Below, piece by piece: positions 1 to 8,000 of a stretch of 54,143 bases of DNA (position 1 is the first letter of the stretch; every line of letters starts with the position of its first letter). The notes below the pieces were generated by a model, which saw nothing but the letters and a program-made list of their open reading frames with translations, did not search any database and was not told the DNA's origin. This DNA is from CAZGMN01 sp964645765 (GTDB lineage: Bacteria; Acidobacteriota; Aminicenantia; Aminicenantales; Aminicenantaceae): NCBI GenBank assembly GCA_964645765.1, contig CAZYBE010000020.1, forward strand, positions 1 through 54,143. Reading direction: 5' to 3'. A program made the translations under genes and the position numbers.

Positions 1-354
1 CTCCATTATCAGAACGGCGGTGTTGAGATCAATGATCACTGCGAAACCAATATCCATGGCCTTTTTGTCGCTGGTGAAGCCTCAGGCGGAGTCCATGGCC
101 GGAACCGCCTGATGGGAAACTCTGTGCTGGATTACAATGTCTTCGGCCGCCGCGCAGGGAAATATGCTGCTGAATATACGAAATCAGCGAAGCTCGGAAA
201 CCTGACTTTGAAGCATATCACTGGTTATGAGAATGAGCTGAAGAAAGCCAGGATCAAGACTGACCGCATCGCGCCTGTGCTTCTGCCTTCCTACACACCC
301 GAAGACGTCCGCCGCCGCCAGCTCACCGCCCGCTACGAGGGCACGTTACGGTAA
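1..354 (+). CDS. Fumarate reductase/succinate dehydrogenase-type flavoprotein, C-terminal fragment
   Basis: The reading frame is open from the first base and ends in TAA at 352-354, so only the last 117 residues are present. The fragment carries the family's FAD-binding signature: HYQNGG near residue 2, a GLFVAGEASGGVHG stretch at about 20-33, NRLMGNS at about 35-41 and VFGRRAG at about 46-52. In this family the segment binds FAD next to the dicarboxylate site. Relatives include SdhA/FrdA, thiol:fumarate reductase TfrA and L-aspartate oxidase. The short tail after the signature fits a fumarate reductase-like or L-aspartate oxidase-like enzyme better than a full SdhA with a long C-terminal domain. 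The exact substrate cannot be decided without the missing N-terminus. No iron-sulfur partner lies downstream; the next gene is an unrelated hemerythrin. Confidence 0.75.
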   Translation, partial: LHYQNGGVEINDHCETNIHGLFVAGEASGGVHGRNRLMGNSVLDYNVFGRRAGKYAAEYTKSAKLGNLTLKHITGYENELKKARIKTDRIAPVLLPSYTPEDVRRRQLTARYEGTLR

Positions 355-438
355 GAGCTGCTCTTTAAGTATCGCCTTTAGAGTACTTTATCCAAGCCTT
401 TCTTCATTCTGTATTCTGCGACAAACCTGCGATAAACC

Positions 439-467
439 TTGATTTTAAGTTTTTGCTGTGCTATAAG
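439..467 (+). promoter_or_regulatory. Predicted sigma70-type promoter of the hemerythrin gene
   Basis: TTGATT (439-444) and TATAAG (462-467) are separated by 17 bp. The -10 is preceded by TGC, an extended -10 arrangement. The start of transcription would be near 474, giving a leader of about 135 nt before the hemerythrin ATG at 609. The same TGC-TATAAG box occurs upstream of the fucosidase gene. Confidence 0.5.
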
Positions 468-608
468 CTTATATAACTCAGCATTGGAGAGAAAGTTAAA
501 AAGAGTGATGGAAATTTGTTATCAGCAGAAAAAGCAATTCTCAATTCTGGGGAAAGCAAGAATAAGAACAGAAATTCAAACTAAACTATCAAAGAAAGCG
601 AGGTCGTC

Positions 609-1055
609 ATGAAACAAATGGACCCTTTGATCAGACTTATCAAGGATCACGAGAAAGTTTCAGAATTCTTGGAAGATATGAGACAAGTAATGAACTTTCT
701 GCATGATAAGGAAGCATGGAGTAAGGTCAAACCGATTGAGGACTTTTTCCAGCAATACATAATTGCCCACTTCGAATTCGAAGAAAAAATAGTTTTCCCG
801 GCTATTTTGTCAAAGGCCGCCACACCTGAATCCATAAGATTGATTTTAGAATTGCAGAGGGAGCATGGGATTATATTAACAAAATTAGAAGAATTTCAAA
901 GGATAGTCTCAAAAAGTGTTATTCCTCTCGACGAGGAAAAAAGCGCGGAGCTGAATTTTGTGGCCAGAAAAATAATAGATATCCTCTTAATGCATGCTTC
1001 GAAAGAGGACGACAATATGCTTCCAATCCTGGAGAAAAATAAGCAGATTTTTTAA
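609..1055 (+). CDS. Hemerythrin-like HHE-domain protein
   Basis: This 148-residue protein has the spacing of metal-ligand residues seen in hemerythrin/HHE four-helix bundles: DHE at residues 13-15, HFEFEE at about 54-59, REHG at about 83-86 and HASKEDD at about 128-134. These histidines and acids would hold a non-haem di-iron centre that binds O2, NO or iron. No signal peptide is seen, so it should be cytoplasmic. The ATG start has a weak purine-rich site (GCGAGG) about 6 nt upstream. It stands alone, before an RsbRD-N protein on the same strand, so a role in oxygen, nitrosative or iron stress is plausible but inferred. Confidence 0.85.
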   Translation: MKQMDPLIRLIKDHEKVSEFLEDMRQVMNFLHDKEAWSKVKPIEDFFQQYIIAHFEFEEKIVFPAILSKAATPESIRLILELQREHGIILTKLEEFQRIVSKSVIPLDEEKSAELNFVARKIIDILLMHASKEDDNMLPILEKNKQIF

Positions 1056-1112
1056 TTTTGCGGCCCACTGATTTATCCTTCGTTTTATGACCAAAACCGT
1101 CTGCCTTTGCTT

Positions 1113-1141
1113 TTGACATAAAATTTTATTTATGATAGTTA
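1113..1141 (+). promoter_or_regulatory. Predicted promoter of the RsbRD-N protein gene
   Basis: A consensus TTGACA (1113-1118) is followed after 17 bp by TAGTTA (1136-1141), a weaker -10. Transcription would begin near 1148, only about 25 nt before the likely TTG start at 1173. Confidence 0.4.
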
Positions 1142-1172
1142 TTTTTGTGCATTCATAGAGGAGATGGGGAAA

Positions 1173-1643
1173 TTGGAAGATAAAAAAAAGGATAACTTTT
1201 CAATCCCAACCCCAGCTTCTGAGAAATTGGTGAACCTCATCGAACGCAATGCTGACGAGCTGACAACAAACTGGCTACAAGATGTCTGCAAGGATGAATG
1301 CACTCCGACTTACCACAATTTCGATAAGCTTAAGCTCTATGAGCGGGCATTCGAGGTCTTCAGCCAGCTCGGCAGATGGATCTCCCGTGAAACAACAAAG
1401 GAAGAAATCGCTCAGCATTACATAAGCCTTGGCGCCCAACGCCGAGAAGAGGGATTCTCGCTCTCGGAAATCATCCATGCACTTATCCTCGTCAGGCGAC
1501 ACTTGTGGCGGAAGGTTCTTGGGGAAGGCTTGCTCGATACAATGCTGGACTTATATCAAGCGATCGAGCTCAACAATCGTGTCATGCTTTTCTTTGATCG
1601 TGCTATCTATTTTATAACAATTGGCTACGAAAAGAAGGGCTGA
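1173..1643 (+). CDS. RsbRD N-terminal-domain sensor protein
   Basis: The whole 156-residue product resembles the helical N-terminal domain of RsbR/RsbRD stress co-antagonists: a W..D.....TP motif near 34-45, then a helix rich in REEGFSLSEI, then LVRRHLW at about 104-110. In the family this domain senses signals (often through a globin-like or other helical fold) and is normally followed by a STAS domain; here the STAS domain is absent. An in-frame ATG lies at 1164, but it touches the Shine-Dalgarno sequence AGAGGAG (1157-1163). The TTG at 1173 sits 9 nt from that site and is the better start. The ligand and partner are unknown. It is probably a stand-alone sensory or protein-binding module next to the two-component genes. 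Confidence 0.65.
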   Translation: MEDKKKDNFSIPTPASEKLVNLIERNADELTTNWLQDVCKDECTPTYHNFDKLKLYERAFEVFSQLGRWISRETTKEEIAQHYISLGAQRREEGFSLSEIIHALILVRRHLWRKVLGEGLLDTMLDLYQAIELNNRVMLFFDRAIYFITIGYEKKG

Positions 1644-1733
1644 AAAAATTTTGCTTATTACCCCCAGATTCCTTTTCTTTCAAAACTTTTCAAATTGTGC
1701 AATCGGATTAGAGCAGGTACCTATGGCTCAAGC

Positions 1734-1918
1734 TGTGACACTCAGCCCTTCGGGTTATTATGCCCATCACAAAGACACGCCTTGGATTTGATAAAAGCGG
1801 AAAAATAATTATGTCGATGTTTGCTGGGGGGGTGGCAAGGTTATGCCAGAAAAGTCGTTCTTGGGGTGAAAAAACGAGGGAAATTTCACCCTGTCAATCA
1901 CCTGAAAAGGCGATTGAC
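1734..1918 (+). ncRNA. Candidate structured leader RNA upstream of the response regulator
   Basis: The 439-nt stretch between the RsbRD-N gene and the response regulator contains a chain of inverted repeats. TGTGA (1734-1738) pairs with TCACA (1767-1771) and encloses the small hairpin CCC-TTC-GGG. TGGCA (1833-1837) pairs with TGCCA (1844-1848). GGGTGAAA (1864-1871) pairs exactly with TTTCACCC (1884-1891). GTCAATC (1893-1899) pairs exactly with GATTGAC (1912-1918). The last two stems are separated by a single base. I do not recognise a known riboswitch class. It may be a cis-regulatory leader, an sRNA, or an attenuation or operator region. Confidence 0.4.
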
Positions 1919-2082
1919 ATCGGTCATCCCATATGTCAGATTCTTTTGAAAAGGGAAAAAAAGGAACGAGAAGATATCAAATGGTTTTGTCTTTGGATTG
2001 GTTAAGAATGAAAGAGCGGCAGAGCTGGCTGTCTGCCCAGGCTCCTGCAGATGTCAAAGGTCAGAAACCGAGCTTTAACGCC

Positions 2083-2514
2083 ATGAAACAAGAAAAGATA
2101 AAAGTGCACAAGAGGCCGATCCTTCTTGTAGAGGACGACAGGGTTGACGTGCTGACAGTGAAACGCGCCTTCAGGGATATTCCCATTGCCCAAAAGCTGG
2201 ATGTGGTCAACAACGGAGAGGAGGCACTGGAGTATTTGAGAAATTCTCAGAATGAAACGCCCTACTTGATTCTACTGGACCTGAACATGCCGAAGATGAA
2301 CGGGATCGAGCTTCTCCAGGTGATAAAAAATGACGATGAGCTCAAACTGATTCCTGTAGTCGTCCTCACCTCTTCTAAGGAAAAAAAGGACAAGCTGGAT
2401 AGTTACAATTGGGGAGTAGCAGGCTATGTGCTCAAGCCGGTTGGATATCAGGAGTTTATAGAGGTAATGAAGACAATTGACCATTACTGGAGTTTAAATG
2501 AACTCCCTGATTAA
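2083..2514 (+). CDS. Single-domain response regulator (Rcp1/CheY-like)
   Basis: The 143-residue product is a receiver domain with nothing else. It has the acidic pair VEDDR near residue 16-20, phospho-acceptor Asp at about 66 in LLDLNMPKMNG, the switch Thr/Ser in VVLTSS and the conserved Lys in YVLKPV. The long alpha4-beta5 region and the IDHYWSLNELP ending are typical of Rcp1-type regulators that receive phosphate from phytochrome-like or PAS kinases. The frame stays open upstream to 1933, with alternative ATGs at 1981 and 2008. I chose 2083 because the extension lacks homology-like character; no start has a strong Shine-Dalgarno site. It lies 112 nt before a large histidine kinase, its probable partner. 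No DNA-binding output is present. Confidence 0.82.
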   Translation: MKQEKIKVHKRPILLVEDDRVDVLTVKRAFRDIPIAQKLDVVNNGEEALEYLRNSQNETPYLILLDLNMPKMNGIELLQVIKNDDELKLIPVVVLTSSKEKKDKLDSYNWGVAGYVLKPVGYQEFIEVMKTIDHYWSLNELPD

Positions 2515-2626
2515 AACCTTCATAAAAAGAGCCAAACAAACCAGAATTATCTCTGAATAATCGCAACCCTTAAGAGTTAAGCTTAATGCTTCCTTTTGCC
2601 CTTAAGAAGGAGAAATCAAGAACCTT

Positions 2627-5600
2627 ATGATTCTGAGCCGGAAGAGGATGAGCGAGGTGCAAAGCTTGATGAGAAAAAAAAGGCTGTTTCTTATTTCATT
2701 CTTTCTTTTTTTTGTTATCCCCGCTCAAGCCCTTGACCCGTCCAAATCCATCACCCAGTATGTTCACCAGATGTGGCAGACCGAGGATGGCCTTCCCCAT
2801 GACTCCATCACTGCCATAGTCCAGACGCGCGATGGATATATCTGGCTCGGCACAGGAGGAGGCCTCGCCTTTTTTGATGGTGTCCATTTCACTGTTTTTG
2901 ACAAGAGAAACACAGCAGAGATAAAAAATGATGAGATCACTGCACTCTTTGAGGACAGTCAGGGGAACCTCTGGATCGGCACAGGAGGGGGAGGTCTTAT
3001 TCAGCTTAAAGACAAGAAATTCAGGACATTCACTACCCGAGACGGCCTGGTGCATGACTATGTGAATTCCCTCTACGGAAGCAGCGATGGCTGTCTCTGG
3101 ATTGGCACAGAAAATGGGCTGAGCAGCTTAAAAAATGGAAAATTCACTTCCTATACCATGGAGAATGGTCTGTCGAGTGAAAATGTGAGGACAGTTTTTG
3201 TCGACAGGGAAAATGTCCTCTGGGTCGCCACTTATGGCGGAGGTCTGAACCGATTCCAGGATGGAAAGACCACCGTCTGCACTGACAGAGAAGGCTTATC
3301 GAATAATTTTTTGTTGTCCATCTGTGAAGACCGGGAAGGAAATATATGGGTGGGCACAGTAAACGGGCTCAACCGGTTCAAGAATGGAAAGTTTACTGTT
3401 TATACAACCAGAGAAGGCTTATCTCACAACGCAGTGAGGACAATCTACGAAGACAGTGAAGGCGTCCTTTGGGCCGGGACTTATGGCGGTGGTCTAAACC
3501 GCTTCAAAGACGGGAAGTTCACTTCATTCACCACAAAAGAGGGTCTGTCTAATGACTCTGTGAGAGTAATCTATGAAGACAGGGATAGTAGCCTGTGGAT
3601 CGGCACTTATGGCGGCGGCCTCGACCGCTTGAAAGACGAGAAGTTCACAACTTTCACCACCAAAGAAGGTTTATCTCACAACTATGTCATGTCTGTATGT
3701 GAAGATAGAGAAGGAAGCTTGTGGGTCGGGACAGGCGGCGGAGGTCTAAACCGCTTGAAAGAAGGAAAATTCACAACTTACACCAAAAAGCACGGTCTTT
3801 CCCGGGATATGGTGATGTCTATCATCGAAGACAGGAAAGGGAATCTCTGGATCGGGACTGGCGGTGGAGGTTTGAGCTGCTTGAGAAACGGAAATTTCTT
3901 GACCTACACCACAAAAGATGGACTCTCCCATGATTTCGTGAGAGCATTATACGAACGAAGCGACGGCAGCCTGTGGATTGGCACACACGGAGGCGGTCTG
4001 AGCAGGCTTAAAGACGGCAGGTTTACTTCATACACCACAAGGGAGGGCCTGTCCAACGACCTGGTGATGGCTATCTGCGAGGATAAAGAAGGGAATCTTT
4101 GGGTCGGAACAGGTGGAGGTTTGAGCTGCTTGAGAAACGGAAATTTCACGACCTACACCACAAAAGATGGGCTCTCCAATGATTTTGTGAGAGCATTATA
4201 CGAAGGAAGCGACGGCTGCCTCTGGATTGGCACACACGGAGGCGGTCTAAGTCGTTTAAAAAATGGCAAGTTTACTTCCTGTTCAATGAGAGAAGGGCTT
4301 TATGATGATACCATCTACCACATCCTCGAAGATGAAAGAGGTTATCTCTGGATGGGTTGCAGCAAAGGAGTATTCTGCGTGAGCATGAAGGAGCTTGATG
4401 ACTTTGCTGAGGGAAGAATCAAATCTGTCACATCCGTCGCCTATGATAAGACTGACGGCATGAGAAGCAGCGAATGCACTTCCGGGACACAGCCTGGAGT
4501 CTGGAGGAGCAAGGATGGCAGACTCTGGTTTTCTACACTGAACGGGGTGGCCATGATTGACCCGGAAAAGATTAGGGTCAACACAAAACCTCCGGATGTC
4601 ATAATCGAAAGAGTTATTATTGACAACAAGCCTGTTCCCACAGATAAGAAGGTCCGCTTGGGGCCGGGCTGGAGAAACTTTGAATTTCATTACACAGGGC
4701 TCAATTTTATTTCTCCAGAAAAAGTAAGATTCAAGTATAAACTGGAGGGTTACGATAAGGAATGGGTTGATGCGGGAACACGCCGGACAGCTTACTACAC
4801 AAGCATCCCTCCAGGAAACTACAGGTTTCAAGTGATTGCTTGCAACAACGACGGCTTCTGGAATGAGAAAGGGGTGTCTTTCAATTTTTATCTGAAGCCC
4901 TATTTTTACCAGACTCTCTGGTTTTACCTTCTGTGTTCGCTCGGCATTGTTTCGACAGGAGTCGGAATTTTCCGGATACGGGTGAGGCAGTTGAGGAAGC
5001 ACGAAGCCCAGCTCGAGGAACAAGTCAAGAAAAGGACAATAGAATTGAGAGCAGCAAACGAGGAGCTCCAGGAAGAGATTTCAGAGCGCAAAAAAGTTGA
5101 AGCAGAAATCAGGGAACTGAAAGAGTTAAACGAAGGAATAATCCAGAGCATGACTGAAGGGATCATCGTGGAAAATGAAAACGAAATCGTGACTTTTATC
5201 AATCCCGCAACAGAAAGGCTCCTGGGATACTCCTCTGAAGAGCTGCTTGGAAGCCATTGGAAGACTTTTATTCCTGCCGACCAGAATTCCATCATCGAAG
5301 AGGCCAACAACCTTAGGAAGCAGGGTAAAGCCAGCCGTTATGAAGTTGAGCTGCAACGCAAGGACGGAACAAGGATTCCGGTGCTTGTCAGCGGCAGCCC
5401 GAGCTTTGAAAACGGGAGCTTTTCTGGCACTGTAGCAGTCTTTACCGACATCACCGAGCTCAAGCAAGTCAAAGAGGAAATCGAAAAGCGTCAGCAGTAC
5501 CTGGAATCTGTTCTCCATGATGCACCCGACGCAATCGTGACTGTGGATGCCTCCCACCGAATAACAGAATGGAATCCCGGTGCAGAGAGAGTTTTCGGCT

Positions 5601-6592
5601 ACAAACACAGCGAGGTTATCGGAAAGAATATCGACGATATTGTCACCAGGGCTGATGTGCTGAAAGGAGCCCAACTTTTAACCCGGCAGACCCTATCAGG
5701 AGAAAAAGTGCTGCCTCATGAAGTTGTCCGCTACAGGAAAGATAAAACGCCCGTGAATGTCATCGTGGCCGGCTCACCCATAAAAATTGGAAATGAGCTG
5801 CACGGAGTTGTGGTTGTTTACACGGATATCAGCGAACGGAAGAAAGCAGAGAAGAAGATAGAAGAAGCCCTGAAGGAACTGGAGCGGTCCAACGCAGAGT
5901 TGGAAGAATTCGCTTACATTGTCTCCCATGATTTGAAAGCCCCTCTGCGGGCGATCAACCAGTTGGCCGGGTGGATATTAGAGGATTATGGTCATGCTCT
6001 TGGTGATGAGGGCAAAGATCATATAGGCCTTATGATCACTCGGGCCAAGCGAATGGACAATCTGATTGACGGCATCCTGCAGTATTCACGGGTGGGCCGC
6101 ATCAGGGAAAAGAAAGAGAAAATCGACCTCAACAAAGCCGTCGAGGAAATTATTGAAAACATCGCCCCACCGGACAGCATCAGAGTGTCTGTAGGGAAAA
6201 AATTTCCCGTCATCCTGGCAGAAAAAGTCCGCATCCAGCAGGTTTTCCAGAATCTGATAGGAAATGCCGTTAAATGCATGGATAAGCCGCAAGGTGAAAT
6301 CGAGGTGAGCTGTGCAGATGATGGAGGGTTCTGGCGGTTCAGCGTTTCGGATAACGGGCCGGGAATAGAGAAGAAGTATTACGAAAAGATTTTTCAGATT
6401 TTTCAGACCCTGGAATCACGCGACAAGAGAGAAAGCACTGGAGTAGGGCTTTCTGTCGTCAAGAAGATTGTGGAACTCTACGGCGGGAGGGTCTGGGTGG
6501 AATCAGAGGTTGGCAAGGGGAGCACCTTCTTCTTCACCTTGCCAAAGAAAAATATTGAAAGCGAACATGCATCACTAATCGAAAAAGGTTAA
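2627..6592 (+). CDS. Two-component sensor histidine kinase with 14-blade propeller, Y_Y_Y and two PAS domains
   Basis: This 1321-residue membrane sensor starts with a signal sequence, followed by 14 propeller blades, each marked by an LW[IV]GT-type motif. Fourteen blades should form two seven-bladed Reg_prop propellers in the periplasm. A Y_Y_Y domain (about 684-757), one transmembrane helix (about 764-785) and a coiled coil follow. Then come two PAS domains (about 833-944 and 956-1071), a HisKA dimerisation domain with phospho-acceptor His at about 1101 (SHDLKAP), and an HATPase_c domain with an N box near 1209 and DNGPGIE. There is no attached receiver or DNA-binding domain. The start is uncertain: ATGs at 2627, 2648 and 2669 are all in frame, and the last begins directly with MRKKRLF of the signal peptide. 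AAGGAG at about 2605-2610 lies 16 nt before the first. The ligand is unknown; in relatives it is often a carbohydrate. Confidence 0.92.
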   Translation: MILSRKRMSEVQSLMRKKRLFLISFFLFFVIPAQALDPSKSITQYVHQMWQTEDGLPHDSITAIVQTRDGYIWLGTGGGLAFFDGVHFTVFDKRNTAEIKNDEITALFEDSQGNLWIGTGGGGLIQLKDKKFRTFTTRDGLVHDYVNSLYGSSDGCLWIGTENGLSSLKNGKFTSYTMENGLSSENVRTVFVDRENVLWVATYGGGLNRFQDGKTTVCTDREGLSNNFLLSICEDREGNIWVGTVNGLNRFKNGKFTVYTTREGLSHNAVRTIYEDSEGVLWAGTYGGGLNRFKDGKFTSFTTKEGLSNDSVRVIYEDRDSSLWIGTYGGGLDRLKDEKFTTFTTKEGLSHNYVMSVCEDREGSLWVGTGGGGLNRLKEGKFTTYTKKHGLSRDMVMSIIEDRKGNLWIGTGGGGLSCLRNGNFLTYTTKDGLSHDFVRALYERSDGSLWIGTHGGGLSRLKDGRFTSYTTREGLSNDLVMAICEDKEGNLWVGTGGGLSCLRNGNFTTYTTKDGLSNDFVRALYEGSDGCLWIGTHGGGLSRLKNGKFTSCSMREGLYDDTIYHILEDERGYLWMGCSKGVFCVSMKELDDFAEGRIKSVTSVAYDKTDGMRSSECTSGTQPGVWRSKDGRLWFSTLNGVAMIDPEKIRVNTKPPDVIIERVIIDNKPVPTDKKVRLGPGWRNFEFHYTGLNFISPEKVRFKYKLEGYDKEWVDAGTRRTAYYTSIPPGNYRFQVIACNNDGFWNEKGVSFNFYLKPYFYQTLWFYLLCSLGIVSTGVGIFRIRVRQLRKHEAQLEEQVKKRTIELRAANEELQEEISERKKVEAEIRELKELNEGIIQSMTEGIIVENENEIVTFINPATERLLGYSSEELLGSHWKTFIPADQNSIIEEANNLRKQGKASRYEVELQRKDGTRIPVLVSGSPSFENGSFSGTVAVFTDITELKQVKEEIEKRQQYLESVLHDAPDAIVTVDASHRITEWNPGAERVFGYKHSEVIGKNIDDIVTRADVLKGAQLLTRQTLSGEKVLPHEVVRYRKDKTPVNVIVAGSPIKIGNELHGVVVVYTDISERKKAEKKIEEALKELERSNAELEEFAYIVSHDLKAPLRAINQLAGWILEDYGHALGDEGKDHIGLMITRAKRMDNLIDGILQYSRVGRIREKKEKIDLNKAVEEIIENIAPPDSIRVSVGKKFPVILAEKVRIQQVFQNLIGNAVKCMDKPQGEIEVSCADDGGFWRFSVSDNGPGIEKKYYEKIFQIFQTLESRDKRESTGVGLSVVKKIVELYGGRVWVESEVGKGSTFFFTLPKKNIESEHASLIEKG
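3862..4270 (+). repeat. 249-bp internal duplication inside the kinase propeller
   Basis: A near-identical DNA segment occurs twice. The marker TTTGAGCTGC starts at 3871 and again at 4120, 249 bp apart (83 codons, two propeller blades). Flanking stretches such as the GAGAGCATTATACGAA segment are also shared. This looks like a recent two-blade duplication that kept the frame. Confidence 0.7.
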
Positions 6593-6596
6593 AAAA

Positions 6597-7814
6597 ATGA
6601 ACAGAAAAATTGAGAGGATACTCATAGTCGAGGATGATGTCGTCGACCAAATCGCGTTTGAGCGGTTTGCTCGAGCAGAAAAGCTTCCATATGACTACCT
6701 CTTCGCCAGCTCAGTGAAAGAGGCCTCAGAGATACTGGACAGAGAAAAATTCGATGTTGTGCTGTTGGATTATAAACTTGGAGACGGCACAGCTTTTGAT
6801 TTATTCGAAAAAGTGAAAGGAACGCCATTTATCATCGTCACCGGAACCGGCCACGAAGAAATAGCTGTAAAAGCCATGAAAGCAGGAGCTTATGACTATA
6901 TCACCAAGGATATGGATGGCTATTATCTGAAGACCTTACCGATAACAGTAGAGAATGCTCTGAAGCGGAAGCAAACAGAGGATGAGTTACTGAGGCATAG
7001 GATGCATCTTGAAGAACTGGTGAAGGCGCGGACGGTTGAGCTGCAAATGGAGATAGCCGAGCGCAAAAAGGCAGAAGAGGCTTTGAAGGAAGCCCACGCC
7101 AAGCTTGAGAAGCGGGTGGAAGAGCGAACGGCTGAGCTGAGAAAGACAAACCAGGAACTTCGGAAAGAAATCGATGAGAGAAAGCGTGCTGAGGCCAGGC
7201 TCAGCGAATCTCTAAAGGAGAAGGAGATCCTCCTGAAGGAAATTCATCATCGTGTCAAGAACAACATGCAGATAATTTCCAGCCTGCTCAGGCTTCAATC
7301 GAGAGCAATAAAGGACAAAGCTGTAAGGGATATGTTCGAGGCCAGCCAGAGCCGTATAAGGTCAATGGCACTCATCCATGAAAAATTATACCAGTCTGAG
7401 AGCCTGTCAAAGATTGACTTTTCTGATTACATCAAGAACTTGATCAGCTATTTGTTTTCCATGTACCAAGTGTCCAGCATGACAGTGAAACGCAACCTCG
7501 ACCTTGAGGAACATTTTCTTGATATTAATACGGCTATTCCTCTGGCATTAATCATCAATGAGATTGTCTCGAACTCTCTGAAGCATGCTTTTCCTGATGG
7601 GAGGAAAGGGGAGTTATACGTGAAGATGAAGTGTGACGAGGGAGGAAAGCGCAGAATCTGTGTGGGTGATAATGGAGTCGGGCTGCCGGATAATTTTGAC
7701 CTAAGGAATACAGAGACACTGGGAATGCGGTTGATTTCGGACCTGGTGGCCCAGGTTGATGGAAGGATCAAAATTAATAAAAAGAATGGAGTCATGTTCG
7801 ATATCACCTTTTGA
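6597..7814 (+). CDS. Receiver-coiled-coil-HisKA_2 hybrid histidine kinase
   Basis: This 405-residue soluble protein starts with a receiver domain: DD at about 13-14, phospho-acceptor Asp58 in LLDYKLGDG, VTGTG, and Lys in YITKD. A heptad-rich linker follows (about 120-210) with two ERKKAEEAL-type segments. The C-terminal half is a HisKA_2/HATPase kinase: EIHHRVKNN with the candidate phospho-His at 217/218, NEIVSNSLKHAF as the N box, and GDNGVGLP. It starts 4 nt after the stop of the propeller kinase with an AAAAGG site just upstream, so the two are almost surely co-transcribed. Family logic suggests that the upstream kinase phosphorylates this receiver and so controls the HisKA_2 kinase. The final output protein is not encoded here. 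Confidence 0.9.
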   Translation: MNRKIERILIVEDDVVDQIAFERFARAEKLPYDYLFASSVKEASEILDREKFDVVLLDYKLGDGTAFDLFEKVKGTPFIIVTGTGHEEIAVKAMKAGAYDYITKDMDGYYLKTLPITVENALKRKQTEDELLRHRMHLEELVKARTVELQMEIAERKKAEEALKEAHAKLEKRVEERTAELRKTNQELRKEIDERKRAEARLSESLKEKEILLKEIHHRVKNNMQIISSLLRLQSRAIKDKAVRDMFEASQSRIRSMALIHEKLYQSESLSKIDFSDYIKNLISYLFSMYQVSSMTVKRNLDLEEHFLDINTAIPLALIINEIVSNSLKHAFPDGRKGELYVKMKCDEGGKRRICVGDNGVGLPDNFDLRNTETLGMRLISDLVAQVDGRIKINKKNGVMFDITF

Positions 7815-8000
7815 AATATTTATAGCTTGCTCGATGTGAATCACTTTCTATTCTTCTCCATCTTCGCCGTACTTTCTCTTAAATCAAAAAGAAGCCAGTG
7901 TTTGTTCGAAATCTTCTTCATGCTCTTCCATCCAGAGTCCGGTGAGAGCCATAGCCACAGGGACCGGCTTTTCGACTTGTCTATGCGAAAATTATTCTCT

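Noticed and set aside
355..608. tRNA or other RNA gene in the gap before the hemerythrin
   Set aside because: No cloverleaf, TTCGA-type T-loop or CCA end can be made. Only the promoter at 439-467 is supported.
1760..2005. 81-codon frame before the response regulator
   Set aside because: It runs through the hairpin region, has no ribosome site and no family resemblance. A structured RNA or regulatory region explains the stretch better.
4283..5023. 246-codon minus-strand frame
   Set aside because: Antisense to the propeller kinase, with no start signal or domain.
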